From positions 308,572 through 372,571 of the forward strand of contig WFMF01000063.1 of assembly GCA_011033025.1 (NCBI GenBank): 64,000 nt of DNA, read 5' to 3'. The stretch comes from Beroe forskalii. Taxonomy: Eukaryota; Ctenophora; Nuda; Beroida; Beroidae. This document shows positions 38,301 to 48,676 of this stretch, one piece after another. Each line of letters starts with the position of its first letter. The first letter of the stretch is position 1. Both the position numbers and the translations under genes were made by a program. Below the pieces are notes generated by a model. The model searched no databases, had not been told where the DNA came from, and worked only from the letters and a program-made list of their open reading frames with translations.

Positions 38301-38519
38301 ATGATTGGAAACCATTGAGTATCAATAAGAACATGTAAATAACACAAATAACACATTGGTGTGAAATGTCCAAAAAGTTCAAAAATCCAACCCAAAAAAA
38401 CCAAAAAACCGAAAAAACCAAAAAACCAAAAACCAAAAAACCAAAAAAACCAAGCCCTACCCTAAATTTGGGATCTTGGGCTTGGTTTTTTTTGGTTTTT
38501 TTTGGGCTACAATCCCCCC
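35362..38519. mobile_element. 3.2-kb TIR element filled by a 28-bp minisatellite, 6-bp target duplication
   Basis: The ends are inverted: GGGGGGATTGTAGCCCAAAA at 35362 and its complement ending at 38519. Both are flanked by ATATTT (35356-35361 and 38520-38525), a clear 6-bp target site duplication. Each end is itself a foldback, because AGCCCAAAAAAACC pairs with nearby GGTTTTTTTTGGG runs around a CCCTACCCTA segment. The interior from about 35640 to 38100 is a minisatellite. It is degenerate near the edges (CTGACC.ACTGGTGACTCTTGC forms) and nearly homogeneous in the core. No transposase was found. Confidence 0.88.
36190..37345. repeat. Homogeneous core of the 28-bp minisatellite
   Basis: The basic unit is TGACCTACTGGCGTCTCC followed by TGATCCTACC, 28 bp. 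Common variants are TGACCTATAACTGGCGTC (3 bp longer) and CTGGCATCTGGACTGAT. Variants recur in blocks, notably a CATTGGAGACTGG variant at about 36586, 37140 and 37262. Frames across it (GQVGSVQ peptides on the minus strand) come from the repeat. Confidence 0.93.
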
Positions 38520-38691
38520 ATATTTACAAATTATTTAACAAAATCCAATACTAAAAGAAAATATTTAAATTTTGCTCCTTTATAAATAAAATAAGCATAT
38601 TACTGATAACAAAATTTGTCAAATAAACATTTGTATCTTAATTGTCGACCAGAATTTAAATACGCACGGATGATTCCTATTAATAAACTGT
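38520..38691. other. AT-rich spacer between the TIR element and array 2
   Basis: Starts with the right-hand ATATTT target duplication. AT-rich, no gene. Confidence 0.5.
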
Positions 38692-38882
38692 TACAGGTCG
38701 CATATGTTACAGGTTGCATATGTTACAGGTCGCATATGTTACAGGTTGCATATGTTACAGGTCGCATATGTTACAGGTTGCATATGTTACAGGTCGCATA
38801 TGTTACATGTCGCATATGTTACAGGTCGCATATGTTACAGGTCGCATATGTTACAGGTCGCATATGTTACAGGTCGCATATG
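38692..38882. repeat. 16-bp minisatellite, array 2
   Basis: Twelve copies of the same unit as array 1 and in the same orientation. The first seven alternate between GGTCGCAT and GGTTGCAT forms, a 32-bp dimer. One C variant (TTACATG) follows, then four standard units. It lies about 170 bp beyond the right end of the 35362-38519 TIR element. Confidence 0.97.
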
Positions 38883-38996
38883 TGTTACTGAAGTCCGTTG
38901 TACACTCTACCGGTAAATATCCTTGGAATTCGTTAATTACTCGGCTCGCTAAGAGAGAACCTTCTGTTCCATGTGGTGGAGATGTATCAGTCTGTC

Positions 38997-39086
38997 AGAA
39001 ATAGGCGCGTAGGATGACGTCATTATCATAGCTCAAAGTAGTGAGTTGATAACGTTGAACCGCATATTTCTCGTGTGCGGCGTTTA
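38997..39086. mobile_element. Truncated copy of the CRE-containing MITE with 16-bp flanking duplication
   Basis: The inverse of 29290-29396: GAAATAGGCGCGTAGGATGA, CGTCATTATCATAGCTCA and, at the right, CTCGTGTGCGGCGTTTAG. The left inverted arm is mostly missing. The element is flanked by GATGTATCAGTCTGTC (38981-38996) and GATGTATCAGCCTGTC (from about 39087), a near-perfect 16-bp direct repeat. Confidence 0.7.
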
Positions 39087-40219
39087 GATGTATCAGCCTG
39101 TCTGCCGCCTACTTATACAGCTACTGTGCAGTTCCATTGTGCGACATCTTATAGTCCCACCACCTCATGATGTTCTAGCGACCTCCTTATTTCACCTGTT
39201 TCAGCCTTTGAGGTATTAATGATACCGATCTAGTTTATTTGGAGCATTAGATAACTCTTTATGGAGGTTTCAATGAGTCAACCGGTTAGTGTCATATAGT
39301 TATGTTCAGACTTTTCTCTGCTCTCAATTCTCAAATCGAACAGCCGCCGAATGTCAAAAAATATTATGTTATTCTATATTGCGGGAACCGTTCCCTCACT
39401 TCTCAAAGTAGTTCCTCATTCGTAATTGGAAACAATCGTTCGCCCAACGGCTTACCATACAAATGAAAAGAACCAGTTTGAACTTCGTGGTCACTGGTTG
39501 CTGTAACCTATCTTTCTTCGGAAATAAGCCCCTCAGTATATTGTAACTAGTTTCAGGAGGCCGTATATACACACCGAACAGCGCCATGTCCCCAATAACC
39601 AATAACCATAAACGGTTATGAGGCATCGTTAGTCCGACCCATTAGGGGTACAAAGTGGTGATTTCGAGAGATTACCGCGGGTAATAAGCCCCCGTATGTG
39701 ACTAGAGCAATGTCTGGGAATGTCTCCGCTAGGCCATTGTACTGTGTATAACATGTTCTGCATAATGTATCCTACATTAGGTTCAATGATGCGCTTTTGT
39801 TATGCGAGACTTCGCGTATTTGTGAGAATTCTGCCAGTTGTAGTGAACAACCTGATCTTTTATTTGTTCCCTATCGGGATCTGATTATTACGCCATGAGG
39901 TATAATTTATTTGCTTTATGTATGTTAATTCTCTTTAATCCCCTTACATAGGGATGTCTCCTTAACTGCCCTAATTGGGAATGCTTTGATATTAACACGT
40001 AAATTACTTCCTACTTCCGTTAAAAGTTGAAATCAACGAATATCCTGTTGAATTGGTTAACCTTTACCCCAATATTGTCCCGTTTTACCCTGCGGAATAT
40101 CGAGGAAAATCCGGTAACTTAACTCTCGACACGCATTAGAATGGTTGTAATTCTGAGGGCTATATATAGAATCCTACACTCTGCCTCGCTGCCTCGCTAA
40201 ATGACTCACTAACTGAGGC
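39087..40219. promoter_or_regulatory. Intergenic DNA with TATA-type promoter at its right end
   Basis: TATATATAGA at 40161-40170 lies about 50 bp before the ATG at 40220, well placed for a TATA box with a transcription start near 40190. The remainder has no supported gene. A 76-codon minus frame at 39396-39626 was not accepted. A hairpin ATTACC-GCG-GGTAAT lies near 39672-39686. Confidence 0.45.
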
Positions 40220-40618
40220 ATGTCTAGCAACCTCGACGAATGGTTACTGCAAGTAAAGGGATTGGATGCGTATGACAACACGCGGCTCCTTAATAAAACC
40301 TCTGGATATTATACCCCCCATTTGATTTGCGGTACTGACCGCAATGCTTCTACTTCTGCCAAGGCTTCTTGTTCCGAGGATAGATCAGTGGGTAATCCTA
40401 GTGAGGGCACGATACAGGTCCTGGAAGATTTGCTTGCCTTGGTCAGCCCGGGAAAGGTGTCGGTGTCAGGTGATCAGATTCATGCTACTGTAAGGTATGG
40501 TGATAGAGATGTTAGGCTTACTTTGGATTGTAACTCTGGTTCTTGTGTTAGTGACCCATTCATTTGTTCCGTTACTGATTTAGAATCTTTGAAAGAGCTC
40601 TTGAAAAATTCAAAATGA
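40220..40618 (+). CDS. Unrecognised 132-residue acidic protein
   Basis: A single-exon ATG frame of 132 residues with balanced composition, starting MSSNLDEWLLQVKGLDAYD. There is no signal peptide or membrane segment. Residues 35-65 are Ser/Thr-rich and probably disordered. Residues about 68-130 look like a small folded domain, with a helix (IQVLEDLLALV), then alternating hydrophobic strands (KVSVSG, IHATVRYG, VRLTLDCN), and a closing helix (DLESLKELLKNSK). Helix, strands, helix recalls RWD-like kinetochore domains, but that is only a resemblance and no family is claimed. A well-placed TATA box upstream supports a real gene. Confidence 0.5.
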   Translation: MSSNLDEWLLQVKGLDAYDNTRLLNKTSGYYTPHLICGTDRNASTSAKASCSEDRSVGNPSEGTIQVLEDLLALVSPGKVSVSGDQIHATVRYGDRDVRLTLDCNSGSCVSDPFICSVTDLESLKELLKNSK

Positions 40619-40942
40619 TACCCGTCTTTTCGGCTACAGTTTTAAGCAGTTTATTTCCAGATTAATGCTTCTGTGCGCGGCTCAGTTACCAACGCGCCGA
40701 TTTCAGATTTGTTCTCCTTTCTGAACGTTCGCTGGTTCGCATGCGTTATTTAAAGACCATCATTATCATCGGTGAGTAACAATGCTATTTGGAAAGGCAT
40801 GCTCTGTCTTTCCTTTGTCTAAATAAGTGAGGTGACCTTTATTTGAGGTGAAGGCACATACTCGCTGTCACTGAATTTAGTGTATTGTCAGTGTTAAACG
40901 GTAAATTAATGAGCCGCGTGGAAGTTAAATTCTAGTATATAA
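40619..40942. other. Downstream intergenic DNA
   Basis: No gene or clear polyadenylation signal recognised. Confidence 0.4.
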
Positions 40943-42627
40943 AGGGGGGGGGCCAACCCCCTCAATTTTGGTGGATATAGAAAATCGCCAATAGGGGGGT
41001 TTAATTTTGGGGGTTTTGGGGGTTTTAGGGGTTTTGGGGGCTTAATTCTTAGTGCAAAATGGGCATTTTTTCTCAAATGGTACCTTTTTGTTCCTGATTT
41101 TTGCACCATTTCAAAATGGTACCATTTTTGTTCGTGATTTTGGCGATTTTTATAAATGGTACCATTTTTGTTTCCGGTTTTGGTACCATTTTTGTTTATA
41201 ATTTTTGGAACTTTTATGAAATGGTACCATTTTTGTTTCTGATTTTCAGCATCTCTTTCAAATGGTACCGTTTTGTTTCTGATTTTTAACACCCTTTCAA
41301 AATGGTACCATTTTTGTTCCTGATTTTTTGCACCATTTCAAAATGGTACCATTTTTGGTCGTGATTTTTGGCGATTTTTATAAATGGTACCATTTTTGTT
41401 TCCGGTTTTTGGTACCATTTTTGTTTATAATTTTTGGAACTTTTATGAAATGGTACCATTTTTGTTTCTGATTTTCAGCATCTCTTTCAAATGGTACCGT
41501 TTTGTTTCTGATTTTTTACATCCTTTCAAAATGGTACCATTTTTGTTCCTCATTTTTTGCACCATTTCAAAATGGTACCATTTTTGTTCGTGATTTTTGG
41601 CGATTTTTAGAAATGGTTCCATTTTTGTTTCCGGTTTTTGGTACCATTTTTGTTTATAATTTTTGGAACTTTTATGAAATGGTACCATTTTTGTTTCTGA
41701 TTTTCAGCATCTTTTTCAAATGGTACCATTTTGTTTCTGATTTTTAACACCCTTTCAAAATGGTACCATTTTTGTTCCTGATTTTTTGCACCATTTCAAA
41801 ATGGTACCATTTTTGGTGGTGATTTTTGGCGATTTTTAGAAATGGTACCATTTTTGTTTCCGGTTTTGGTACCATTTTTGTTAATAATTTTGGAACTTTT
41901 ATGAAATGGCACCATTTTTGTTTCTGATTTTCAGCATATTTTCAAATGGTACCATTTTGTTTCTGATTTTAACATCCTTTCAAAATGGTACCGTTTTTGT
42001 TTCTGATTTTTTGCACCATTTCAAAATGGTACCATTTTTGGTGGTGATTTTTGGCGATTTTTAGAAATGGTACCATTTTTGTTTCCGGTTTTTGGTACCA
42101 TTTTTGTTTATAATTTTTGGAACTTTTATGAAATGGTACCATTTTTGTTTCTTTTTCAGCATATTTTTCAAATGGTGCCATTTTGTTTCTGATTTGTAAC
42201 ATCCTTTCAAAATGGTACCGTTTTTGTTCAGGTATTCAGCCCCTTTTTAAATGGTACCAATTTTGTTTTTGATTTTTGGCATCATTTTCAATTGGTACCT
42301 TTTTCGTTTCTGATTTTTCAGAAGTACCTTTCTAAATTGGTACCAATTTTTTGTCCGATTTTTTGCGCCTTTTCGAAATGGTACCTTTTTAATCGTGTTT
42401 TTTGGCAACTTTTTCAAATGGTACTTTTTTGTTTCTTCATTTTGGTGCTTTTTTGAATCATACTAGAATAATTTCTGCTGTCGATAGGGGGTTTAATTTT
42501 GGGGGGTTTAATTTTTTGCTGTCGATAATTTTGGGGGTTTAATTTTTGGGGGGGTTTAATTTTGGGGTTAAATTTAACCCCTGGTGGATATAACAAATTT
42601 CCAATAGGGGCTTAATTTTGGGGGGAA
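40943..42627. repeat. GGTACC-centred higher-order array inside a G-rich-ended element
   Basis: About 30 subunits of roughly 38 bp, each centred on AAAATGGTACCATTTT or a near variant; the core is a 16-bp palindrome. Six different subunits form a higher-order unit marked by GGCGATTTTTA at 41142, 41370, 41599, 41828 and 42053, so the period is 228-229 bp (last 225). The array is bounded by G-rich ends that are direct rather than inverted repeats: GGTGGATATA...CGCCAATAGGGGG at about 40970 and GGTGGATATA...CCAATAGGGG at about 42581. Long frames on both strands (KWYHF peptides) come from the repeat. Confidence 0.9.
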
Positions 42628-43010
42628 CTGTGTGTGCGGTGATTGAACATAACTAAGGAGCCGGCAGCTAAATAAGCTCCTTGTTAAACAATACACCCTT
42701 TATCCTGGTCAACGGAACCCAAATTTCAAAGACTTGTTACTTTGTTATAATTTGTTATCACTTGATATTATTATGTCGTGAAGATGCTATTCAATTGACA
42801 AGTGTCACACCAAGAATTTGATAGTTGTTTGAGTTTAATTGTTCATTTTTGCGCTTTACTGCTGTGTAATTTCCTTTTGAATATTTCTCTCCTATCCTCT
42901 CCTATTATCACTAATCATCATTCAAATTATGTTACCTCAACTCAACCAACCATTTCATCAAACTATTTTCACAGTTGGTTAAAGAATTTTTGGTCGAACT
43001 GCCTTTTTTC
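42628..43010. other. Intergenic DNA
   Basis: AT-rich, nothing recognised. Confidence 0.45.
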
Positions 43011-45010
43011 TATACACACATTTCACGGTTGACTCCGTCACTTTTTGAATAAAGGTCTGAACAGCTGCTGTTGCACTGCACCTCCAATATGAACATAACT
43101 TGCTGAGTTCTAGCTTCATTGTTGATTTATTCTAAAAATAGAATTGCTAATATCAAGAGATCAAACTAAGCATTTTTGTTTTGACATCACTAAGAAGTTT
43201 GATTCATCATAATGTATTGGCGCAGAATCACTGACATTATACCAATTTTGTAATCGTGGTTCAGATCACTAACACAAAAGGCATTTCAGAGTCACGCAAG
43301 ATCAATGTTTATAAGTTTGTCAGTTTGTACGGTCATCGTACTTCATTCATAGGAATTAGAAAGTGTTGGCAATCTTTTTGTGTGATTCTTACCAACATTT
43401 TGTTACTCAACAGGACATCTTATTGCTTATAATACTTCATGGGTAACGTTTGAGGGCGAATACGTCTAATTCCAAGTTTGGTTCAGATGAACGGCATAAA
43501 ATTTTTCCACTAAAAGGGCGTAAACTGTGGCTGTTACTTCTATCATGAGTCGTATGGGTTGTCCAACTTAGTCCCAATACACACGTAAACCAATTCTCTA
43601 GACTTGTTCTTTGTCTTCGGACTGTAGAAAGTTTCAGAAGGTGAACGCTGCAGCTGCCTTTTTTCTATACACACATTTCACGGTTGACTCCATCACTTTT
43701 TGAATAAAGGTCTGAACAGCTGCTGTTGCACCTCCAATATGAAAACAATTTGCTGAGTTCTAGCTTCATTGTAGATTTCTTCTAAAAATAGAATTGCTAA
43801 TATCAAAAGATCAAACTAAGCATTTTTGTTTTGACATCACTAAGAAATTTGATTCATCATAATGTATTGGCGCAGAATCACTGACATGATACCAATTTTG
43901 TAATCGTGGTTCAGATCACTAACACAAAAGGCATTTCAGAGTCACGCAAGATCAATGTTTATAAGTTTGTCAGTTTGTACGGTCATCGTACTACATTCAT
44001 AGGAATTAGGAAGTGTTTGCAGTATTTTTGTGTGATTCTAACCAACATTTTGTTACTCAACAGGACATCTTATTGCTTATAATACTTCATGGGTAACGTT
44101 TGAGGGCGAATACGTCTAATTCCAAGTTTGGTTCAGATGAACGGCATAAAATTTTTCCACTAAAAGGGCGTAAACTGTGGCTGTTACTTCTATCATGAGT
44201 CGTATGGGTTGTCCAACTTAGTCCCAATACACACGTAAACCAATTCTCTAGACTTGTTCTTTGTCTTCGGGCTGTAGAAAGTTTCAGAAGGTGAACGCTG
44301 CAGCTGCCTTTTTTTTTTTCTATACACACATTTCACGGTTGACTCCATCACTTTTTGAATAAAGGTCTGTACAGCTGCTGTTGCACCTCCAATATGAAAA
44401 CAATTTGCTGAGTTCTAGCTTCATTGTAGATTTCTTCTAAAAATAGAATTGCTAATATCAAAAGATCAAACTAAGCATTTTTGTTTTGACATCACTAAGA
44501 AGTTTGATTCATCATAATGTATTGGCGCAGAATCACTGACATTATACCAATTTTGTAATCGTGGTTCAGATCACTGACACAAAAGGCATTTCAGAGTCAC
44601 GCAAGATCAATGTTTATAAGTTTGTCAGTTTGTACGGTCATCGTACTACATTCATAGGAATTAGAAAGTGTTTGCAGTATTTTTGTGTGATTCTTACATT
44701 TTGTTATTAACCAGGACAGCTTATAGCTTATAATACTTCATAGATAACGGTTGAGGGCGAAAACGTATTTTGAAGCTTGGTTCAGATGAACGGTATAAAA
44801 TTTTTCCACTAAAAGGCTGTATAAACTGTGGCCTAGATTTAAAGAGGTTACTTCTATCACTAAATCAACTGAATTTTATATCATGAATCGTGCATTGATA
44901 TTATTATTGGAGTGTCCAGCGTAGTCCCAATACACACGTAAACCAATTCTCTAAACTAGTTCTTTGTCCTAGGACTGTAGAAAGTTTCAGAAGGTGAACG
45001 CTGCAGCTAC
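43011..45010. repeat. 655-bp tandem triplication
   Basis: TATACACACATTTCACGGTT recurs at 43011, 43666 and 44321, exactly 655 bp apart. Units 1 and 2 and most of unit 3 are nearly identical, so amplification was recent. Unit 3 diverges after about 44690 and carries an insertion of roughly 70 bp near 44833-44915 before ending in the shared GTGAACGCTGCAGCT. A poly-T run varies in length at each junction. No gene is supported in the unit; the 80-codon minus frame at 44087-44329 spans a junction. Confidence 0.95.
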
Positions 45011-45166
45011 CCGATGTTATGTGCATGCTAGCAAATGACTATTACACTCCCGGTAATAGATGTAATATAATCAAATATAATCAAATATGGGTCTAAAACC
45101 ACGCGTTTCACTTTGTTGAATATATACAACGTAATCCGTTTAAAATACATGATAGATTGTAACGCA
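45011..45166. other. Short intergenic spacer
   Basis: Contains an ATAATCAAATATAATCAAAT duplication near 45067-45087. No gene. Confidence 0.4.
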
Positions 45167-45319
45167 GGTGTCGCCACCTCGAGAAATGAGAATCATTCTG
45201 AAATTTCCGATCGCGCGGCGCCATGTACGTACGTGCATATACTGTTAAATCAGTATCACCCACGTACGAACGGCGCTTTCGTGGAAATGTCAGACACCGA
45301 TCTCAGAGGTGGCGACACC
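45167..45319. mobile_element. 153-bp foldback MITE
   Basis: GGTGTCGCCACCTC at 45167-45180 is perfectly inverted at 45306-45319, and pairing extends inward through GAGA. The terminal block GGTG-TCGC-CACC is itself a small hairpin. The interior is CpG-rich (GATCGCGCGGCGCCATGTAC). Confidence 0.8.
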
Positions 45320-46732
45320 TCAGTAAGTGTTCTGTAGTCCGTTGCGTCAAGGAAGCTTCCCGTTATGTAAATGTACTGCAAACACTCCCACTTTTTAAGA
45401 AAATGCTAGGCCTTACTATGCATTAGTATAGAGGGAGGAGGCATAGCATTAGTAGGTACTAATAACTCCTTCGTTATTGCAAGTTTTTCCTGGTAATTCA
45501 ATTAGCAATCGATCGATTGAATTAATAAATAAGGGCGTGTTTCGTTTGATTATATTACTTGGAGCTTAGATCATTATTAATTGAAATTGGTTGTCTAAAA
45601 GCCGTCACGGTAGCAATTAGGAAACCAATTCGAATTCCGCTCTGCCACACCCTCCTTAGTTGTCATAGGTATGGATTCTAATATTGATAAAGTTGCTCCT
45701 TAATTTCTGATTCAAAACATATTTTGATCTTGCTTCAATCTGCATATTAGGCATAAACGTATGATCAATAAGTGAAATGCATAATTTAATGGCTGAGTAT
45801 CTACACATCATAACACTTCGCAGTCGAGTAGTTTTGTACTGCGATCAAAGTGAGATGGTATTAATCTTTATAATACCTGAAAGTGCGGTGTTATTCATTG
45901 ATATGACCGTGTCAAATAGGAGTGCCTAGTGCCAGCAATGTATGCTGCATCAAGCATTAACATGTATCTGAATTGTGGTTCCTTGATCGGTTGTCGTGTG
46001 TGCGCGTCTAATCTGAGAAATTATCAAATCTTAAATTTTTAGTGAGAAACATAATTGGTCTATGCTGCCAAGTTCACTCCCCCCCCCCTGCGACATGTTT
46101 CATGAGATATTCACATAAAGAGGCTCTTGAAGGTATCGTGATACCTTAATAAGGGAAGAAGTGACTGAATAAAGACGTTGCAGCAGGCCATGTATTCTAT
46201 ACGTTCGTAAAACAAGTTATGTGGCTTCGTTTTGTAGCTCTCTCTCCTTCGCACTCTATTTCTGGCCGACATTATAGCTGTCCGTGATTTTGTTACTTAT
46301 TTCTCTAGTTACCGACTTTTCCTGTATGTGCTCTGTGCAACAGCTTTCTCTATGTATGGTAACAGTTTCCGGTGCAACTTTCACACTCACACAATACCCA
46401 TAATATTTCTATGATAGAAAACCGTCAACATATATATGCGCATTATATTAAGTCAGCCATCTCATATTACTGTGTAGCCTGGAGAGTGGGAGTGTGAGCA
46501 CTATCCACTAAATATAACCTACGTGATAGCATATATATATTGGTGGTAGAATACCAGTGGAAAGTAGCGGTCCACAGCCTCCGTATAATATATAACTATA
46601 GGCCATAGGGCAACATTGAGATGCATATTAGTGAATAATGCATATTGTACGAGGCGAAGCCGAGTTCAATATGCACACAATATGCATCGGAATGATGGCC
46701 TATTGTTATATTATAGGGTGAGCAGAATATAA
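45320..46732. other. Intergenic DNA
   Basis: No supported gene. Poly-C run near 46079-46088. Near 46648-46680, CATATTG and CAATATG bracket a GAGGCGAAGCCGAG segment; the same 14-mer recurs near 51985. Confidence 0.45.
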
Positions 46733-48676
46733 TTATGCATAACATTGATAGCAGCCAGAATGTAAGGAATTTGTGACATTGGCTTATTTATACATCATTT
46801 TTTCAAAAAGGTTATAATGCCAATCTTTTCACATAAAAAGTTAGTTTGGACATCTGTGGTGACCAAAAAACTTTTTTGAACATGATATTACCTTATTTGT
46901 GGCAACTGTGAGGTTAAATATGAGGCTGATTTGAGTAAAAAATGCCTTATTTCACAGCTTTTGGCCATTTAATGCATCAAAGGAGTGTTTTAGTCCTCCA
47001 AAAGTAATTTTTCTTGATCTAGAGGTCAAAATCCACCTTTTAGGTCAAAATTTAGGAATTTGTGACCTTGCGTTGTCAATTTGAGGCTAACAAAAAATCC
47101 AACTTTTTGATAAAAACATGGGAAGGAAGACACTTATCCTCACCTGAGATCTGCTAACAAATCCTAATGAGTACAATTTTGATTTGAGGTGATCTTAGAC
47201 AGTTTCAGCTTCATTTTGGTATCAATAATATGTCTTTACTTGCTTTTGTTGCTGTTTTGAGGCTAAATTTTGTCGCAACATCTCAAAAACCTGGATTTTA
47301 CTGTTTTTAGCCACTTCAAACATCAAAGAAGTGTTTGAGTCCTCCCAAAGTTATCAGTCTCAATCAAAAGGTCAAAATATACTTCCTTGGTCAAATTTGG
47401 GAGTTTTTGACCTTACATTGTCCATTTGAGGCTAAAAAATGGCCTGAATTTTTGATAAAATCCCCGGGAAGAAGTCACTTAACCTCTCCTGAGAGCCACC
47501 AATCCATCCCATTGTGAAAAATTTGGGTTTGAGGTGATCCTTGACAGTTTCAGCTTCATTTTGCCATCAAGAATCTGTTTTCATTGGCTTTTACATTTGC
47601 TGTCTTGAGGCTAAAAAACTGTGTCGCGACATCTGAAAACCTGGATTTTACAGTTTTAACCATTTTAACCTCATGGAGGTGCTTCCAGTCCTCTTAAAGA
47701 AATGTAATCTTAATCAAGAGGTCAGAATATACTTCCTTGGTTCAAAGTTGGGAGTTTTTTGACCTTGTTTTAGTCCATTTGAGGCAAAAACAAGGCCAAA
47801 TTTTTAGATGAAATTCCCAGGAGGACATTGCTTAACCTCACCTGAGAGCCACAAATTCATTCCATTGTGCAAAATTTCGGTTTGAGGTGATCCTAGACAG
47901 TTTCAGCTTCATCTTGGTAACAAAAATATGTTTTCATTGGCTTCTGTTGTGGTCTTGAGGCTAAATTTGTGTCGCAACATCCGAAAACTTGGTTTTCGGA
48001 AAACGGGCCCAAGATTAACCCCTGAGGGACAACATAAAGAGGTAGGACCAGTTTAATGCCACCAACTTGTAGCCACCATGGGTACTACAAGTTGGTAAGA
48101 CAACTTCAGGTCAGGCCCTCTCCCTCTGGGAATAATAGGCGTCTCGAATAAGCGAAATGCGCATACACCGCCTCTTTGACCAGACCACGGAAAAAGTAAA
48201 GCAGGTAGCCAGGATTTATCCATGTCAACTTGGCAGCAGCCATGGGTACTACAGTTTGGTGTAGGATTGGTTTCTCTTCTGTGTTGGATATTGAGGTTAA
48301 GAAGGCCGGTCTGTGGCAGCATATGTACTTGACCTTTCAGTGAATACTCTTCTTATGTAGAGGGTCTTCTCGAATTTTTGAGATAGGTCCCAAGAAAGGC
48401 TGTATCTCTTTTAGTTTTTGAGTTATGAGCTCTTTGTGAGGGGAAAATCGAGTCGCATGTCACAAATTGAAAGCGACTTTTAGGTGGTTTTAACCTCATA
48501 AAATCTCAACGCCAGGTCGGATTTTGATAATTTTGTTGCAAATGATAGATATCAATGAGTTCTTTCATATAAGACTGTTTCCAAGCATCTGGGATGCCTA
48601 TTTCACTGCACAGAAGTCTTTAAGTGTCAAAAATGGCCAACCTGCATTCTGGCTGCTATCGATGATAAGCATGCAT
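46733..48676. mobile_element. 1.9-kb TIR element with internal 350-bp tandem repeats
   Basis: The left end ATGCATAAC.TTGATAGCAG, CCAGAATG (46733-46762) is inverted at the right end, CATTCTGGCTGCTATCGATG...GCATGCAT (48644-48676). The interior from about 46900 to 48000 holds just over three copies of a 345-353-bp repeat marked by TTTGAGGTGATC at 47183, 47528 and 47881. A perfect 11-bp stem (CCAACTTGTAG...CTACAAGTTGG, centred on CCATGG) lies at 48062-48095, with a diverged copy about 170 bp on. No transposase was found. Confidence 0.8.

Noticed and set aside
39396-39626. 76-codon minus-strand frame
   Set aside because: No motif, no promoter signal and no context to support it.
40906-42202. Several 60-130-codon frames on both strands
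   Set aside because: All are produced by the GGTACC array, whose palindromic unit leaves several frames open.
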